DNA of 64,000 bases from Pocillopora verrucosa (taxonomy: Eukaryota > Cnidaria > Anthozoa > Scleractinia > Pocilloporidae), in assembly GCF_036669915.1 (NCBI RefSeq), contig NC_089320.1, positions 1,282,245 through 1,346,244 on the forward strand. Direction: 5' to 3'. Below the pieces are notes generated by a model. That model was not told the origin of the DNA. It saw only the letters and a list, made by a program, of their open reading frames with translations, and did not search any database. Of the stretch, positions 33,530 to 46,334 are shown one piece after another (position 1 is the first letter of the stretch; each line of letters opens with the position of its first letter). The translations under genes and the position numbers were made by a program.

Positions 33530-34833
33530 AAGTTAAAACTTCCTTTTGTGTATGTATAAAAGAAAGATTTCCATGCTCGTCTGATAATTTTCATTGTTGA
33601 TATTCTAACACAGCAGTGTTAAACAGAAATATCGTTCCATGCATTCAATATAGACCTAAGTACTAATCTAGTATTAGATCTAACTTTACGCACTTGGTTC
33701 ACACTAATTTGTTTGCTCCTTACGTTGTTGTCAAGCATTAAAACTCATTCAGTAGCTCTTTTAGACGTTGCTCTTTAAACGATTCTCTTATTAAAACTGA
33801 GTGACAACAGTTTTACTCTTTTTGATTGGGGAAGAGTTCAAATTTTGATGTTATGACTGCAATATCCAAGCAGCAGGTCATCTTCAGCGAAGTACTATTC
33901 GGTGAAGCTTTGTAATTAAAACTACTCAGGACATGAAATCAAAAATATTAGACGAGAAAATTGCTGAACTTTATAACATCAATTTGACAGATTGAATTCT
34001 AAATACAATTTTCAGAATTATGAAAGTTCAATTTTGTCTGATATTTTGATAATGGTACCCCAAAAAAGCTTCCTCTCCGATCAAAACTCTATAATTTATG
34101 TGATTATTTTACTCATTAAGACTCCCGTATAATAGTCTTTTTCCGTAGAATCGCTTTTGTTTCTCCTGTTGACTGTTAGCCATTCGCCCTGACTACATGC
34201 TCAACCCTAAGAAAAGAGCTGGGTAATTGCAGTATTTAGTAGAAGGTCATTTCATCGAGGTCCTAATCAGTGAGACCCTATTATCAAATTTACGCAGGAA
34301 TAAAATATTAGAAATATCGGACGAGAAAATTGCCCAACCGTATAGCATCAAATCGGCGTATTCGTAACTCTCAATATAACTGTCCTTTATTTAGAAGTTC
34401 GATTTTTGGCTGACATTTCAAAATAGTCAAAACGAAAGCAAAGATATTTTGTATCACAACTTTTTTTATTCCGATCTCCAAGGCTTCTTCTCTTCTAGTG
34501 TTGTTCCGTAAAATTGTTCTTGATGCAGTTTAAAGTCTACCGTGCGCACTAACTTCAAGTTCAACCTCTCTATTTTTAGCCTTAGACTATTAAGAGTGCT
34601 TGAAGAAATATATTCTCGAAACCTCCATGCCTTTTTCTTGTCACCTATTGCATCATAAAATACTACTTTTATTTACCTATATTTGATCCTCTCCTAGTTA
34701 ATTTCATGCAAAGTATGCAATGTTACGTATTGAGTTTTGGCTCTACACTATTGGCATCTCTGTGAAACCCATAAATGGAACGATGAGGGTATCACCAGAG
34801 CCATTGTCTGCCCGGAGTTAAACGGCTTCAGCC
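33530..34833 (+). promoter_or_regulatory. Upstream region of gene A2
   Basis: Near-identical to the A1 upstream region. CATAAATGG at 34770-34778, and GCCCGGAGTTA before the ATG. Confidence 0.5.
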
Positions 34834-36644
34834 ATGCAGATTAAACTTTTGTTGATCACCTGTTTCCTTTTTGGAGCCTGTACAGCCTCTTACCTGGCAG
34901 AAAAGCGGGAAGGTATTGGATCAAAATTATGAGAGCATGATTATTTTTCTCAGACCATTCCTTTTTCTACCCATTCAATGGTGTACCTTTACTAAGAACT
35001 CTTTTTTCCTTACCCAGATGCTCCTCTGGATGAGGATACAGGTGAGTTTAAGAAGCTACTTAGTTAAGTTTTGAAGCATGATTAAAAATATTTTTACCAG
35101 AAAAGATAAGAATACCCATAAGAATTATCTTCAATACAGTTCTTACGAACGTGGATGAGAAAGCAACTCTGAGTCCCATAGTACCGAGATTCTCTCCACT
35201 AAATTACCGGTCTGGTTGCATACAAATGAAAACCAGCGTATTCTACTTTGATTTTCACCTTTAATCAGTTTTTTTTGCCTTCTCTTTTCTTCCTAAATAG
35301 CCCAAGAAGTTGAAGATCTGAATGAAGAAGACTTCGAGACTGCCTCTGATAAATTTGACGGAGAGAATGATGAGGAACCGGAGAATGAAAATGAAGCATT
35401 TGACGAGTTAAGAGATGAAGAAAACGAAAGGGATGCAGAGGAATTAGAAGAAATGAACGATGAAGACGAAGAGACAGGTAAGAGTTGATCAGTAAATTTA
35501 GTTAACAAGAAAACCGAGTTCTGTCTCCGCTTCGGAGATGAGATCCAAGTTATAATGTCAATGGGGAAAGTTTGGAATATTTCTAACCATTGGGAAGAAA
35601 CTCGTGAAAGAACTGTTTAGGAGTCATGGTAATATTCCGCATTAACCAAGATTTTTTAAAGCAGGTTTTCGTTGAGAACAATTGAAAGTTGGTATTAAAT
35701 TCATCACGGGAAGGAAAAAAAGTTCAACTCTCGCAAGGTTTTTATTTCAATCGCAAACAAGAATCAAGGAAAAGAATACTGCTCGCTACACTGATTATAC
35801 TGAAAGGATCCATATAATGTCTGAATTTGCCTTCTCATAGGGATTACCGGGCGATTTACTTCTTTTGGAAACAGAGATCAATTACTTTCGAAAAGATGAC
35901 ATAATTATCAATGAAGTAAACCCTACTTTATAAACAGATGTTGTTATTTTTTGTTCCATCAGATGAAGTTTCTGAGGATCCAAGACCGGTGCCAAGAAAG
36001 TCAAGCAAGAAATATGGTAAAGCTATCCACATATCTTGATCTTTTATCTTGATCTTACATCTTGATTTATGAGCCATGAAAATATAGCATTTTATAGCTG
36101 TAACAGAAGATGGGAAATATGTGTTTGTTCATAAAATCGTACTAGAGAACGGTCAAAAGAAAACATCCGGCGCGCGCTGCAAAATGTTTGAAGGATAATA
36201 ATTACAAAGCCCCTATTTTACGGGAGAATGTGCTCCTACATTTGTCCTTGAACGTTATCTGTTCTTAGAAGCTCGCAGTTTTCCTCGAGATTCTCTCTCG
36301 GAAAGTGTTCGCATCTTGAAACAGATAAATTATCTTGTTAAATTTGGAGAGAAATTTTCATGAGTGGGCCTTTTGTCTGATTATGTGATTTTTATTTTCG
36401 ATAATCCATCGTTTAATATTAATGGTTTATAGTATTTAATTTTGTAATTATTTTAGGTTATTTGTATGGGAAAGGAAAAGGCTACCGCAAATACCGTAAA
36501 GGACTCTACCAAAAAAAACCTAGGAAAAGTTACAGTAAAGGCTACCGTAAATATCGGTTCCGAAAGGGTTACTACCCCAAAAAAGGAAAGGGATACGGCT
36601 ACCGCTACGCCTACCGCTACCCATACTACTCCAGAGGTCATTAA
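34834..36644 (+). CDS. Gene A2: secreted charge-segregated precursor
   Basis: Near-twin of A1; exons 34834-34912, 35018-35041, 35301-35477, 35963-36016, 36457-36644; 173 residues. The last exon encodes a peptide identical to that of A1. Differences: Phe for Leu in the signal peptide (CFLFGACTA), Tyr for Asn after it, Asp for Ser in the microexon (DAPLDEDT), and the normal Asp rather than Tyr at the exon 3/4 junction. The microexon donor here is GTGAGT, a consensus site, against GTCACT in A1 and all B genes. The terminal exon starts at 36872, with AATAAA at 36966. This is the best-formed gene A in the window. Confidence 0.87.
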
Positions 36645-36871
36645 AATGGTGAGTCTTTCACAAATATCGATTAAAGATTGCTACAAGCTTGCAATCGCGC
36701 AGAAAATCGAAAACATTTTTCAATCAAGAAATGCATGTACTAGTCCTTGTTGAGTTGTCTCTCTACTACTTATAACATGCCATAGATAAGTATGCTTGTC
36801 TCAACTGGCCTCATTATTCGCTAAAGTAACTTTAGGAAGGACACTTCCTCATTTTATTTTTTCTATTTCAG

Positions 36872-36980
36872 GTTAGGCGAAAATGATTAGACTGGACCAA
36901 GACTCACGCAAGATTAAGAAAGTTGCTTTAGAGTCATAGCTGAAAATGTAGATTTAAAAGCGTTAAATAAATTTTTTTTT
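36872..36980 (+). other. Non-coding terminal exon and poly(A) signal, gene A2
   Basis: Acceptor TTTCAG before 36872; AATAAA at 36966-36971. Confidence 0.65.
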
Positions 36981-37551
36981 TGGCTCAGTTGACATCCTTG
37001 GTCTCTTTGTTTTTTACTTTCATTTTATTCATTTATTTATTTGTCTGCTGCAAACCGCAAGCTACACAATCCACATCGCAATTGACTAAATTCTGACATA
37101 AATGATTTGAATTTTTTCATCTTGTCCTAAACGTTTATCAGCACGCTTTATCCCTACTTTCCTGCGGTTTCAACCTTTAGTGGCATTTGTTTGTCTACAA
37201 CAACCACGTAAAACAACATGAATGAAAGAAAATAAAACCAGTTTTTCAAAGACCCCTAAGGTCATGTATGATTAAACATTGTGATACCTGATCGCAAAAT
37301 AAGATAAGAAATCTTCAGTTCATACATGTAGGAAATAAGATTGAAACGAAACTGAACAAGACGCTTGAATTTGTTGCGAGGCTGGGGCAATGTAAATTGA
37401 TTATAGTGATTTTTATCAGGGTTGAATTTAATCCCCTATATATTATGTAAGTACTTTACTCCAAGGAATAAGCTGGAATAAATCGGCGCCTGAAAAACTA
37501 AGATCGTATTAAACATCGTTTTGTATATTCTATGAGTGCATCAAAGGTGTA

Positions 37552-37637
37552 TAGAGCACTACTCTGGCCCTTATTTAACAATAAAATACCGTCACAGCTT
37601 TTAACAGTGTTTAAACGATGAGCAATAATAATAACAA
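37552..37637 (-). pseudogene. Inverted ABC NBD2 relic, unit 2
   Basis: Same relic as 20861-20943. Confidence 0.72.
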
Positions 37638-37644
37638 TAGAATA

Positions 37645-37835
37645 AAGTGGCAAATTTCCAGAAACATTGTGGTGCTGTGTCTGTGTGGAGTATAACGAGA
37701 TAATTTGGCTTTATCACCTAAGTTGATAATGTGAATTGGTAACCGTAAAGAGTTTCTAAAACTGTTGTTTCGGGCGTTAGCCCTTCGTCAGAGCGAATAG
37801 ATGAGTTGTGGGTTGTGTGTGTGTGTTTGTTAATA
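37645..37835 (-). repeat. Second hammerhead-like repeat type, unit 2
   Basis: CUGACGA/GAAAC core words on the minus strand at 37791-37767, as in unit 1, followed by a shorter GT run at 37815-37828. Confidence 0.4.
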
Positions 37836-38058
37836 AGCAGGGAACATGGGAACAGAGTAATGAGAAAAGACAATTTAGTTGAATTAAGAGCTTTTATGAT
37901 ACCATGGGGATTAGGGGTTTATTTACAGATTATTTTAAGTACACTTCCGCATATACTGGATTTTGATTCTAAAGTATTGGCATCATCCATGAAACGCATA
38001 ACTGAAGGGTTGAGGCCGTCAAGGCCATTCTCTGCCCGGAGTTACAACCGTGTAAGCC

Positions 38059-38668
38059 ATGCAGATGAAATTTTATTGGATCCCAGTTTTCTTCTGGGAG
38101 CCTGTACCGCCCCTTACCTGCCGGAAAAGCTGGAAGGACTTTTGTCACAAATATAGGAGCATGACCTTTTTTTTTTTTTTTTTCCTTGTTAATGCATCTT
38201 TTTCCCATCAGCACATTGGTCATAATTTTGCTAATCCAATAGGCAAAGGTCAGTTTAAGTAACATCTTCATCAATCAAATACATTTAAGGTTTGCTTTAG
38301 CTCTTACGTTTAAGACCCAGGAAAAAAACATTTTCAGCTTTATCAGAAAAGAAAATTTATAGGATATATTTTATACAGTTTCATCTCCAACGAGGACATA
38401 AAGCAATTCTAAAGTCGATTGTCTTTAGTTGATAGATAAGTGTAGTTTTAGTTGACTTGTGCATTTTTTTAATCATTTTTCTTGTAACACAGACCAAGGC
38501 GTTGAAGATGTAAGTGATGGAGAGTTTGAGACTGCTTCTGACGAATTGATGAAGATAATGATGAAAAACGGGAAAATGAAGATGGAGAATTTGACGAAAT
38601 GAGTCATGAAGAAGACGGGAGTGATGCTCAAGAATGAAAGGAAATAATCGATGAAGAAGACGAGACAA
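38059..38668 (+). pseudogene. psi2: broken third paralogue
   Basis: Exon 1-like 38059-38137 and exon 3-like 38493-38668 with the same frameshifts, lost donor and in-frame TGA as psi1. The lesions therefore predate the duplication of the unit. Confidence 0.85.
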
Positions 38669-41600
38669 GTGAAAGTTTATCACTAAATTTAGTTGACAAG
38701 AAAACTGAGTTCTGTTTCCGCTCCTTGGTTAAAAAAAAGATCCAAGTTACCATGCATATTTCTTCTCCGTGGGACGGAACTCGTGAAATAGTTATCAGGG
38801 TTAAGAATACAGCTCCCAAAATTACACTCAGTACACTGATGATACTGGTAATAGCCACATAACTTTTTGAGTCCTAAGGCTGGAACAAACTGGGGATACT
38901 CGAGTAATTTAGCTCTCCGTCAACAGAGAACAATAAGATGGGATGCGATGACACGATTGTTTGATGAATAAATCTTGACCCTTTTTTATTTCATTATTTG
39001 ATAATTTTAACCAAATGTTTTATGAAAAACTTTCCGGGAAAAAAAATAGCCATGGCCCTTTTTATTTCATTATTTGAGAATTTTACCCATATTTTCTAGC
39101 GTTCCGTTCATTTCTCAAGCAACACCAACCATACAAAATAACACTGATAGGAAGAAGAATATGACATTCGCAGAGGGAAGAAAAGCCGGTAGGGCAAGCG
39201 ACAAAAAGACCATCCCCCCCGCCCCCCTTAGCTCAAGATCTGCCATTCATTGCGGTACATAAATGAAAGAAAACATAAGGAAGGACCTCGCGTAAGTAAC
39301 CGAAAGCAAAGCGACAACGAGACAAAGTTTCAGAAACATTTTCATGTGCCTCAAAGTTAAGAAAAAATACAAATGAAGTTTAAGTCCTTATTTGACTTTG
39401 CTTTATATCATCTCATGGATTTGACATGGGTGTTGAGTAGCACAAAAAATTAAAGTGTCGTAACGTCTTGCTTTTAAATTTTGTGTGTATATTTGAACAC
39501 CTGCTAGAGTCCGTTTTGAGTTGTCAGATCGACATCTTCGGCATTATCTGATAAAAGCTGAAAAGAGATGCTTTTACGCCTCAGATACTTTAATAATTTA
39601 AATAGTCTTAATTATTCTAAACTATTTATATATTCAGTTCATTCCGCGAGTCATGGCGATAAATCGAATATAGAGATAATTAAGTTCACAACGATTTCTT
39701 TTATCAAATGTTTAATCAACTATTCAAGCCATTAGTTGGTTACTTGACTAATATCTTGTAGCATTTATTTTCTTTTTTCATTCAGAATTTCATCACAATC
39801 AGAAGAATCGTCTAACGCTTCAATATCAGCTCGATATCACATCCAAATGAGAAGGACAAAAGACTAGATAGAGTGAACCATCTTAATGATTGACCCTAAT
39901 CCCCCCTTACCCTAGAAGAACACAACCAAACACACTAAGAAATGAGAAACAATCAAAGAAGATGAAATTAAAGAAAATAGTGCCCTTGTTGATAAGTTAA
40001 ACATTCAAATGGTTAGACATCTTTTCTGTAACGTTTAAATTTTCCGACTTAGTGTTTAACTTTTATTCGAAGAATTGCAAGCAAAATTTTGCAAATAGAT
40101 ATGTGCTTTTAACCCTTCTTATCCAGAAATTCCCTTCATGTAAATAGGCTAGCTTGATTTTAACTCCATAATATTTAGGAGAGAAGTAATATCGAAACGT
40201 TTGTCACTGAACGACCGATGGATGTTGACGTTAAACTCAATGCTGTACAAATATATTTAAAAAGGATCATTCTATGGTTTCCTTGATACCTTTTCAGAAC
40301 GTGAGAATCTATTTGGCTTTTCACATGTACTTTGCTATGGATTTTGTAGACAGATTTATTGGATTATTGCCCAATTGGGTAAAGTTTATGGACAGTGCAG
40401 CAATAAAACGCTTATCAACAAGAGAGCGATATGAACTAAGTCCGTTCACAATATGGAAATCCATATAGACACGTATTCTGGTAACAAATGATATGGTGGT
40501 CTAACTTAATTTCAATATATGATTGTAGACAGTTTTAGGAATCTTCCCAATTGTCCACTTCAGGAAGCTCTATGAGGTTTTGGCTCAATGTTGGCGCGCG
40601 TGCACCTTATGAAATCTGAAATTTTAAATATTCGAATTCCTTCATTCTCATTGCTCCTTTTTTCGTAACAAGTACGACCTGCCCTCTCTTTTTCGAGATG
40701 GTTAAGAACGGTCCCTACTTCTAAACATTGGTTAAGGCTTTTTTTAAGGTTCATGTATCTTGCACGTCTTTGTCGCTCACAGGCTAATATTGCTGTGAGT
40801 CTAAATCTTTAAAACAATATACCAATTCTGCAAAAGACACGCACACATTCAGGTGAGATGAACAATATACACTGTAGTATGCTATGTCTTCAGTTAAGTA
40901 TGACACGTCCCAATCGTGATAAAATTGGTTGTTCCCTGACGTGTTAGAATTTGGTTTTGTTACCTTCTGCAGGCCATGTTTTAGTCTTGCGAACTGATTA
41001 TTTCTGTTCTTTTGTGAGCAGCTAATGTTTCTTCTTAAAAAAACTGACTTTCAAAGACAGGTAGCCCCGATGATCTATTTAACACTTGGAGTCCATCTCA
41101 ATTTTTAGGGTAACGTCACTGAAAAGCTCTTAAATCATTTGGCAATTGCTAACAGCATTGAGGTTCTCCTTCCTGGAAAACCTGATGTGATTGAATTTCG
41201 TTTTGTTATATTTAGTAGGGTATTCTCTAATCTTGCAGAATACATAAATGAAAAAAAAATTATTTCTGTGATTTTGTGAGCGACTACTTCCTCTTCAACC
41301 AAAACATGATTTTCAGGGACAGTTTTCCCCAATGATTTATTCAGCACCTAGAGCCCATTAATTTGTTTTAGGCATCTATTCTGATAACTCTGACTTACTC
41401 ACATGGAGAGAATCCTTGCAGCGCTTCCGTCTGGACTTCTATTACAATCTGATCTAATAAAAAGCAAATTTTCGAACTTCGCCGATGTAACAAGGGAAAA
41501 AACAATAGTGCATTCTAGCTCTGAAAAAAGATTCCTCAAGGTATCAGACCCCCACAAACAAAAACACCGTCATTGCTTGAGTAAAACAGATATCAGTAGA

Positions 41601-41989
41601 GATATGTTTCTAGTATTTACAATAAACACACCGAAGAAGACTTTAAAAAAGTCCCAAAGCTTTAAAGACAAAATTGAAGGTAGCGCGCGAAGAAATTTTC
41701 TAAATACTTTCAACGCTTTAAAGGTGTAAAAGTTTCACAAAGTCATCGTCAAGTTGAAAGATTGTCGGAACTTGCCAATATTTTGATTACAATTGAGATG
41801 GGCACGACTATTTCTGGATATATTTGGAGGAGTTTAAGAAGGGCAAAAAATGGTGATACTGTAAAGAGTTCGGTCTTTCTTTTTCTCAAGAAAAACAAAA
41901 ATACAGGAATTAATATTTGCAAAATAGATTTTATTTTCCATACCCAATTTTAGTCTTTTGTACTGAATTTAACCTTGATTCATTAAAAT
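38669..41989. other. Spacer between psi2 and gene B2
   Basis: Counterpart of 21987-25561 with a 250-bp deletion at 40186. No supported gene. The frame at 41403-41729 is longer than in unit 1 because an ATA became ATG at its start, which argues against a real conserved gene. Confidence 0.5.
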
Positions 41990-43286
41990 TTCTTCAGTCA
42001 GAGAAGTAAAAACTTCCTTTTGTTTATGTATAAAGAAAGATTTACATGCTGTTCTGATCATTTTCATTGTTGATATCCCAACACAGCAGTGATCAACAGG
42101 AATATCGTTACATGTATTCAATATAGACCTAAGTACTAATCTAGTGAAAGATCTAATTTTACGAACTTGTTTTTCTCTAATTTGTTTGCTCCTTACGTTG
42201 TTGTCAAGCATTAACAATCAATCATTAGTTCTTTTAGACGTTGCTCTCTCAACAATTCTTTAATTAAAACTGATCGACAACATTCTTGCCCTTTTTTTGA
42301 TAAGGGAAGAGTTCCTATTTTGATGCTATAAGTGCAGTATCTAAGCAGCAAGACATTTTCATCGAAGTACTTCAGTTTTTGGTGAAGCTTTGCAATTGAA
42401 GCTACCCAGGACATAAAATCAAATATTTTAGACGAGAAAATTGCCGAACAATGTAACACCAATTTGTCATAGAGAATTCTAAATACAACGTTTAAGAATT
42501 TTAATACTGTACCCAGAAAAACCTTCCTCTCGTATCAAAACTCTATTTCTATTTATTCTACTCGTTGAGGCTTCCGTAAAATAATGTAAAATAATGCTGT
42601 TCCGTAGACTTGTTCTAGTTACTCCTGTTGACTCTTTGCCATTCGCCCTACCTAAATGCTGAACCCATAGGAAAGAGGTGAAATTTCGGTTTGGTAGGAT
42701 AATTGCAATATTTAGCTGAAGGTCATTTCATCGAGTTGCTAATCAGTGAGACCTTATCAAAAAAATTAGAAATATCAGACGAGTAAATTGTCCAACCATG
42801 TAACATGAAATTGACGTATTAGTAAGTCTAAATATAACTGTTCTTAATTTAGAAGTTCGATTATCGGCTGAGATTTCAAAATAATTCAAACGAAAAGAGA
42901 GACATCTTGTATCACATCAACATTATTCCAAACTTAAAGGCTTCCGTCTGATAGTGTTGTTCCGTAAAATTGTTCTTGATGCAGTTTATTGTCTCTCGTG
43001 CGCACTAACTTTAAGGTCAACCTCTCTATTTTTAGCCTTAGAATATTAGGAGTGCTTGAAGAGTGCTTCGACACCTCCATGCCTTTGTCTTGTCACCTAT
43101 TGCACCATATAATACTAGTTTTATTTTCCTGTTTTTAATCCTTCCCTAATTAATTTCATGCAAAGCATGCAATGTAATATATTGAGTTTTGGTTCTACAG
43201 TATTAGCCTCTCTATGAATCCCATAAATGGGCCGATGAGGGTGTCGCCAGAGCCATTCTCTGCCCGGAGTTAAAACGGATTCAGCC
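41990..43286 (+). promoter_or_regulatory. Upstream region of gene B2
   Basis: Near-identical to the B1 upstream region. CATAAATGG at 43222-43230. Confidence 0.5.
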
Positions 43287-45315
43287 ATGCAGATGAAACT
43301 TTTGTTGATCAGCTGTTTCCTTCTTGGAGCCTGCACAGCCTCTTACCTGGCGGAAAAGCGGGAAGGTATTAGATCAAAATTATGAGAGCATGATTATTTT
43401 TATTAGATCATTCATTCCTTTTTCCATCAGTCCAATGGTGTTACTTTCACTAAGTACTCTTTTTTCCTTCCCTAGATGCTCCTCTGAGTGAGGATACAGG
43501 TCACTTTAAGAAGCTACTTAGTTACTTTTTGAAGCCTTATTAGAAAAAAGTTTTACCAAAAAAGATAAGAATACTCATAAGAATTATCTTCAATACATTT
43601 CTCACGAACGTGGGTAAGAAAGCAACTCTAAGTCTCCTAGGATGTGCCAAGACTCTCTCCACCTAATTACCGGTCTGGTTGTATTCAAATTAAAACCAGC
43701 GTACTTTGATTTTCACATTTAATCGATTTTTTTTTGCTTTCTTTTTCCCCATAAAATAGCCCAAGAAGTTGAAGATCTGAATGACGAAGACTTCGGGACT
43801 GCCTCTGATAACTTTGACAGAGAGAATGACGAGGAGCCGGAAAATGAAGATGAAGCCTTGGAAGAATTAAGAGATGAAGAAAACGAGAGGGATACTAAGG
43901 AATTAGAAGAAATAAACGATGAAGAAGAAGAGACAGGCAAGCGTTGATCATTAAATTTCGTTAACAAGAAAACCGAGTTCTGTCTTCTCTTCGGAGATGA
44001 GATCCAAGTTACAATGTCAATGGCGAGAGTTTGGAATTTTTCTACTCATCGGGAAGAAACTCGTGAAAGAATCGTGTAGGATAAACAGGGGTAACTTTAA
44101 TTGTCATTTTTTGCATCAACCAGGTTTTTTAAGCAGGTTTTGGTTGACAACAGTTGAAAGTTGGTATGAAAGGTAGTATGGGAAGGAACAAAAGCTGACT
44201 CTTGCGAGATTTATATTTCAATCGCAAAATAAGAATCAGGGAAAGGATACTGCTCGCTAGACTGATTATACCGAAAGGATCCATAAAATGTCTGAATTTG
44301 TCTTATCATAGGGATTACGGGGCGATTTACTTCCTTGGAAACAAAGATCAATTACGTGGGACATGATGACACAATTATCAATGAAGTAAACTGTGAGAAA
44401 AGCACTTTCTAACCAGATGTTATGATTTTTGTTCCATCAGATGAAGAAGAAGAGTCTGAGGATCCAAGACCGGTGCCAAGAAAGTCAAAAAAGAAATATG
44501 GTAAAGTTATTCAACATTTCTTGATCTTACATCTTGATCTTATATCTTGATTTTTGATCCATGAAACGTTCTTGCTCGCGCACGATTGGTATTCAGTCAA
44601 GTGGCCGAATATCCCTCAGCTAAAACTGGGGCATAGTCAAGGCTATCACCCAACTGATAGGTTTTAATTCAAGAAGATATAGCAGAAAATGGGAATTATC
44701 CGTTTGTTCATAAAATCGTACTGAAGAACGCTCAAAAGAAAACATCCGGCACGCGCTGCAAAATGTTTGAAGGACAATAATTACATTTACACGAAAATGT
44801 ACTCGTATATTTGTCCTTTGAAGTTCACAGGTTTCCTTGAGCTTCGCTCTCGGAAACTGTTCGCAGACTCTATTTTAAACTAAATTGTACTCGTGTATTT
44901 GTCCAGATAATGGAACAGATAATGTCCGAGGATAAATATTCCTGTATATTTTTACGTCAAATAGAGGCTATTGTTTCCACCTTGCCAAGATATAATTAAA
45001 GCAACATCATTATTACATTACACAATTATTTTGTTAAATTTGGAAGAAATCTGAATGAATGGGCCTTTTGTCTGATTCTGAGATTTTTATGTTCGATAAT
45101 CCATCGTTTGATATTAATGGTCTAAAGTTTTTTTTTTTTTCGTAATTATTTTAGGTTATTTGTATGGGAAAGGAAAAGGCTACGGCAAGTACCGTAAAGG
45201 ACCCTACCGAAAAAAACCTTGGAAAAGCTACCGTAAATATCGTGGCCGAAAGGGTTACTACCCAAAAAAAGGAAAAGGTTACGGCTACCGCTACGGCTAC
45301 CGCCACCCCTACTAG
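43287..45315 (+). CDS. Gene B2: secreted charge-segregated precursor, shortened basic exon
   Basis: Copy of B1; exons 43287-43365, 43476-43499, 43760-43936, 44441-44500, 45155-45315; 166 residues. Exon 5 has lost 12 bases in frame (a Lys-Ala-Tyr-Arg step, one internal repeat period) and has Trp for Arg in KKPWKSY. Exon 4 has Glu for Val (DEEEESEDP). Intron 3 uses a GC donor, and the stop is at the same TAG as B1. Intron 4 carries a block at about 44785-44875 missing from B1 and B3 but similar to one in A genes. The terminal exon starts at 45558, with AATAAA at 45652. Confidence 0.84.
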
Positions 45316-45557
45316 TCCTACAGTCGTTAGAATGGTGAGTCTTTCACAAATATCGATTAAAGATTGCTACAAGCTTGTAATAGCGCTGAAAATTGAAGGC
45401 ATTTTTTCAACAAGAAATGCATGTACTGGTCCTTGTTGAGTTGTCTCTCTAATACTTGTAACATGCCATAGATAACTACGCTTGTCCCAACTGGCCTCAC
45501 TACTCACTAAAGTAACTTTAGAAGGGACACTTTCTCATTTTCTTTTCTCTATTTCAG

Positions 45558-45665
45558 GTTAGACGAAAATGATTAGACTGGACCAAGACTCACGCAAGAT
45601 TAATAAAGTTGCTTTAAAGTCATAGCTGAAATTGTAGCTTTGAAAACGTTAAATAAATTTTTTTG
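45558..45665 (+). other. Non-coding terminal exon and poly(A) signal, gene B2
   Basis: Acceptor TTTCAG before 45558; AATAAA at 45652-45657. Confidence 0.65.
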
Positions 45666-45894
45666 GTTCAATTGACATCCTTGTTCTCTTTTTTATTTCA
45701 TTTTATTTATTTATTTATCTGCTGCAAACCGCAAGCTACACAATCCACATCACAATTGACCAAATTCTGAAATAAATGATTTGAATTTTTTCATCTTGTT
45801 CTAAACGTTTATCAGCACGCTTTATCACTACTTTCCTGCGGTTTCAACCTTTAGTGGCATTCATTTGTCAAACAACAAGTAAATAAAGGGTGAA

Positions 45895-46290
45895 TTTCTA
45901 GAAAAATTGTGGTGCTGCATCTGTGAGGAGTATAACTAGATCATTTTGGTTTATCAGCTTAGTTGATAATGTAAACTGATAACCATAAAGAGTGTCAAAT
46001 TTGGCGTTTGGGGCTCACGATTTAACGTAAACCCCCAAAATAAAAAATAAACATTGCTTAATTTGTTACGCTGGATTTGCATAACATTTCCAAATTGTTG
46101 CGCTAGATTTGCGAAATATTTCCTGTTTGTGGGTGTTTTTTGCAGTTTTCATCTCAATTTGAACGTGAGTTGTACTGTAAATGTCCAGTATATTCGTAGT
46201 TCAATTTTGTTCATCTTAATCCCTGATGAAGTCTGTGTGATCAGACGAAACTGGTTGGATAATAAACCAAGTTGACAAGATCTGTTGCTG
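45895..46290 (+). repeat. Hammerhead-bearing repeat, unit 2
   Basis: Copy of 29400-29790. The motif words lie at 46219-46260, with the same AUCC/GGAU stem I and GUCUG/CAGAC stem II. Confidence 0.6.
46219..46260 (+). ncRNA. Hammerhead-ribozyme-like motif, unit 2
   Basis: CUGAUGA at 46223-46229, GAAAC, and GGAU at 46257-46260. Same as the unit 1 motif, with one extra A before stem II. Confidence 0.4.
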
Positions 46291-46334
46291 TATGCTGCTC
46301 AATAGTTTTTATTTAAAAAAAATAATAATTCAAA

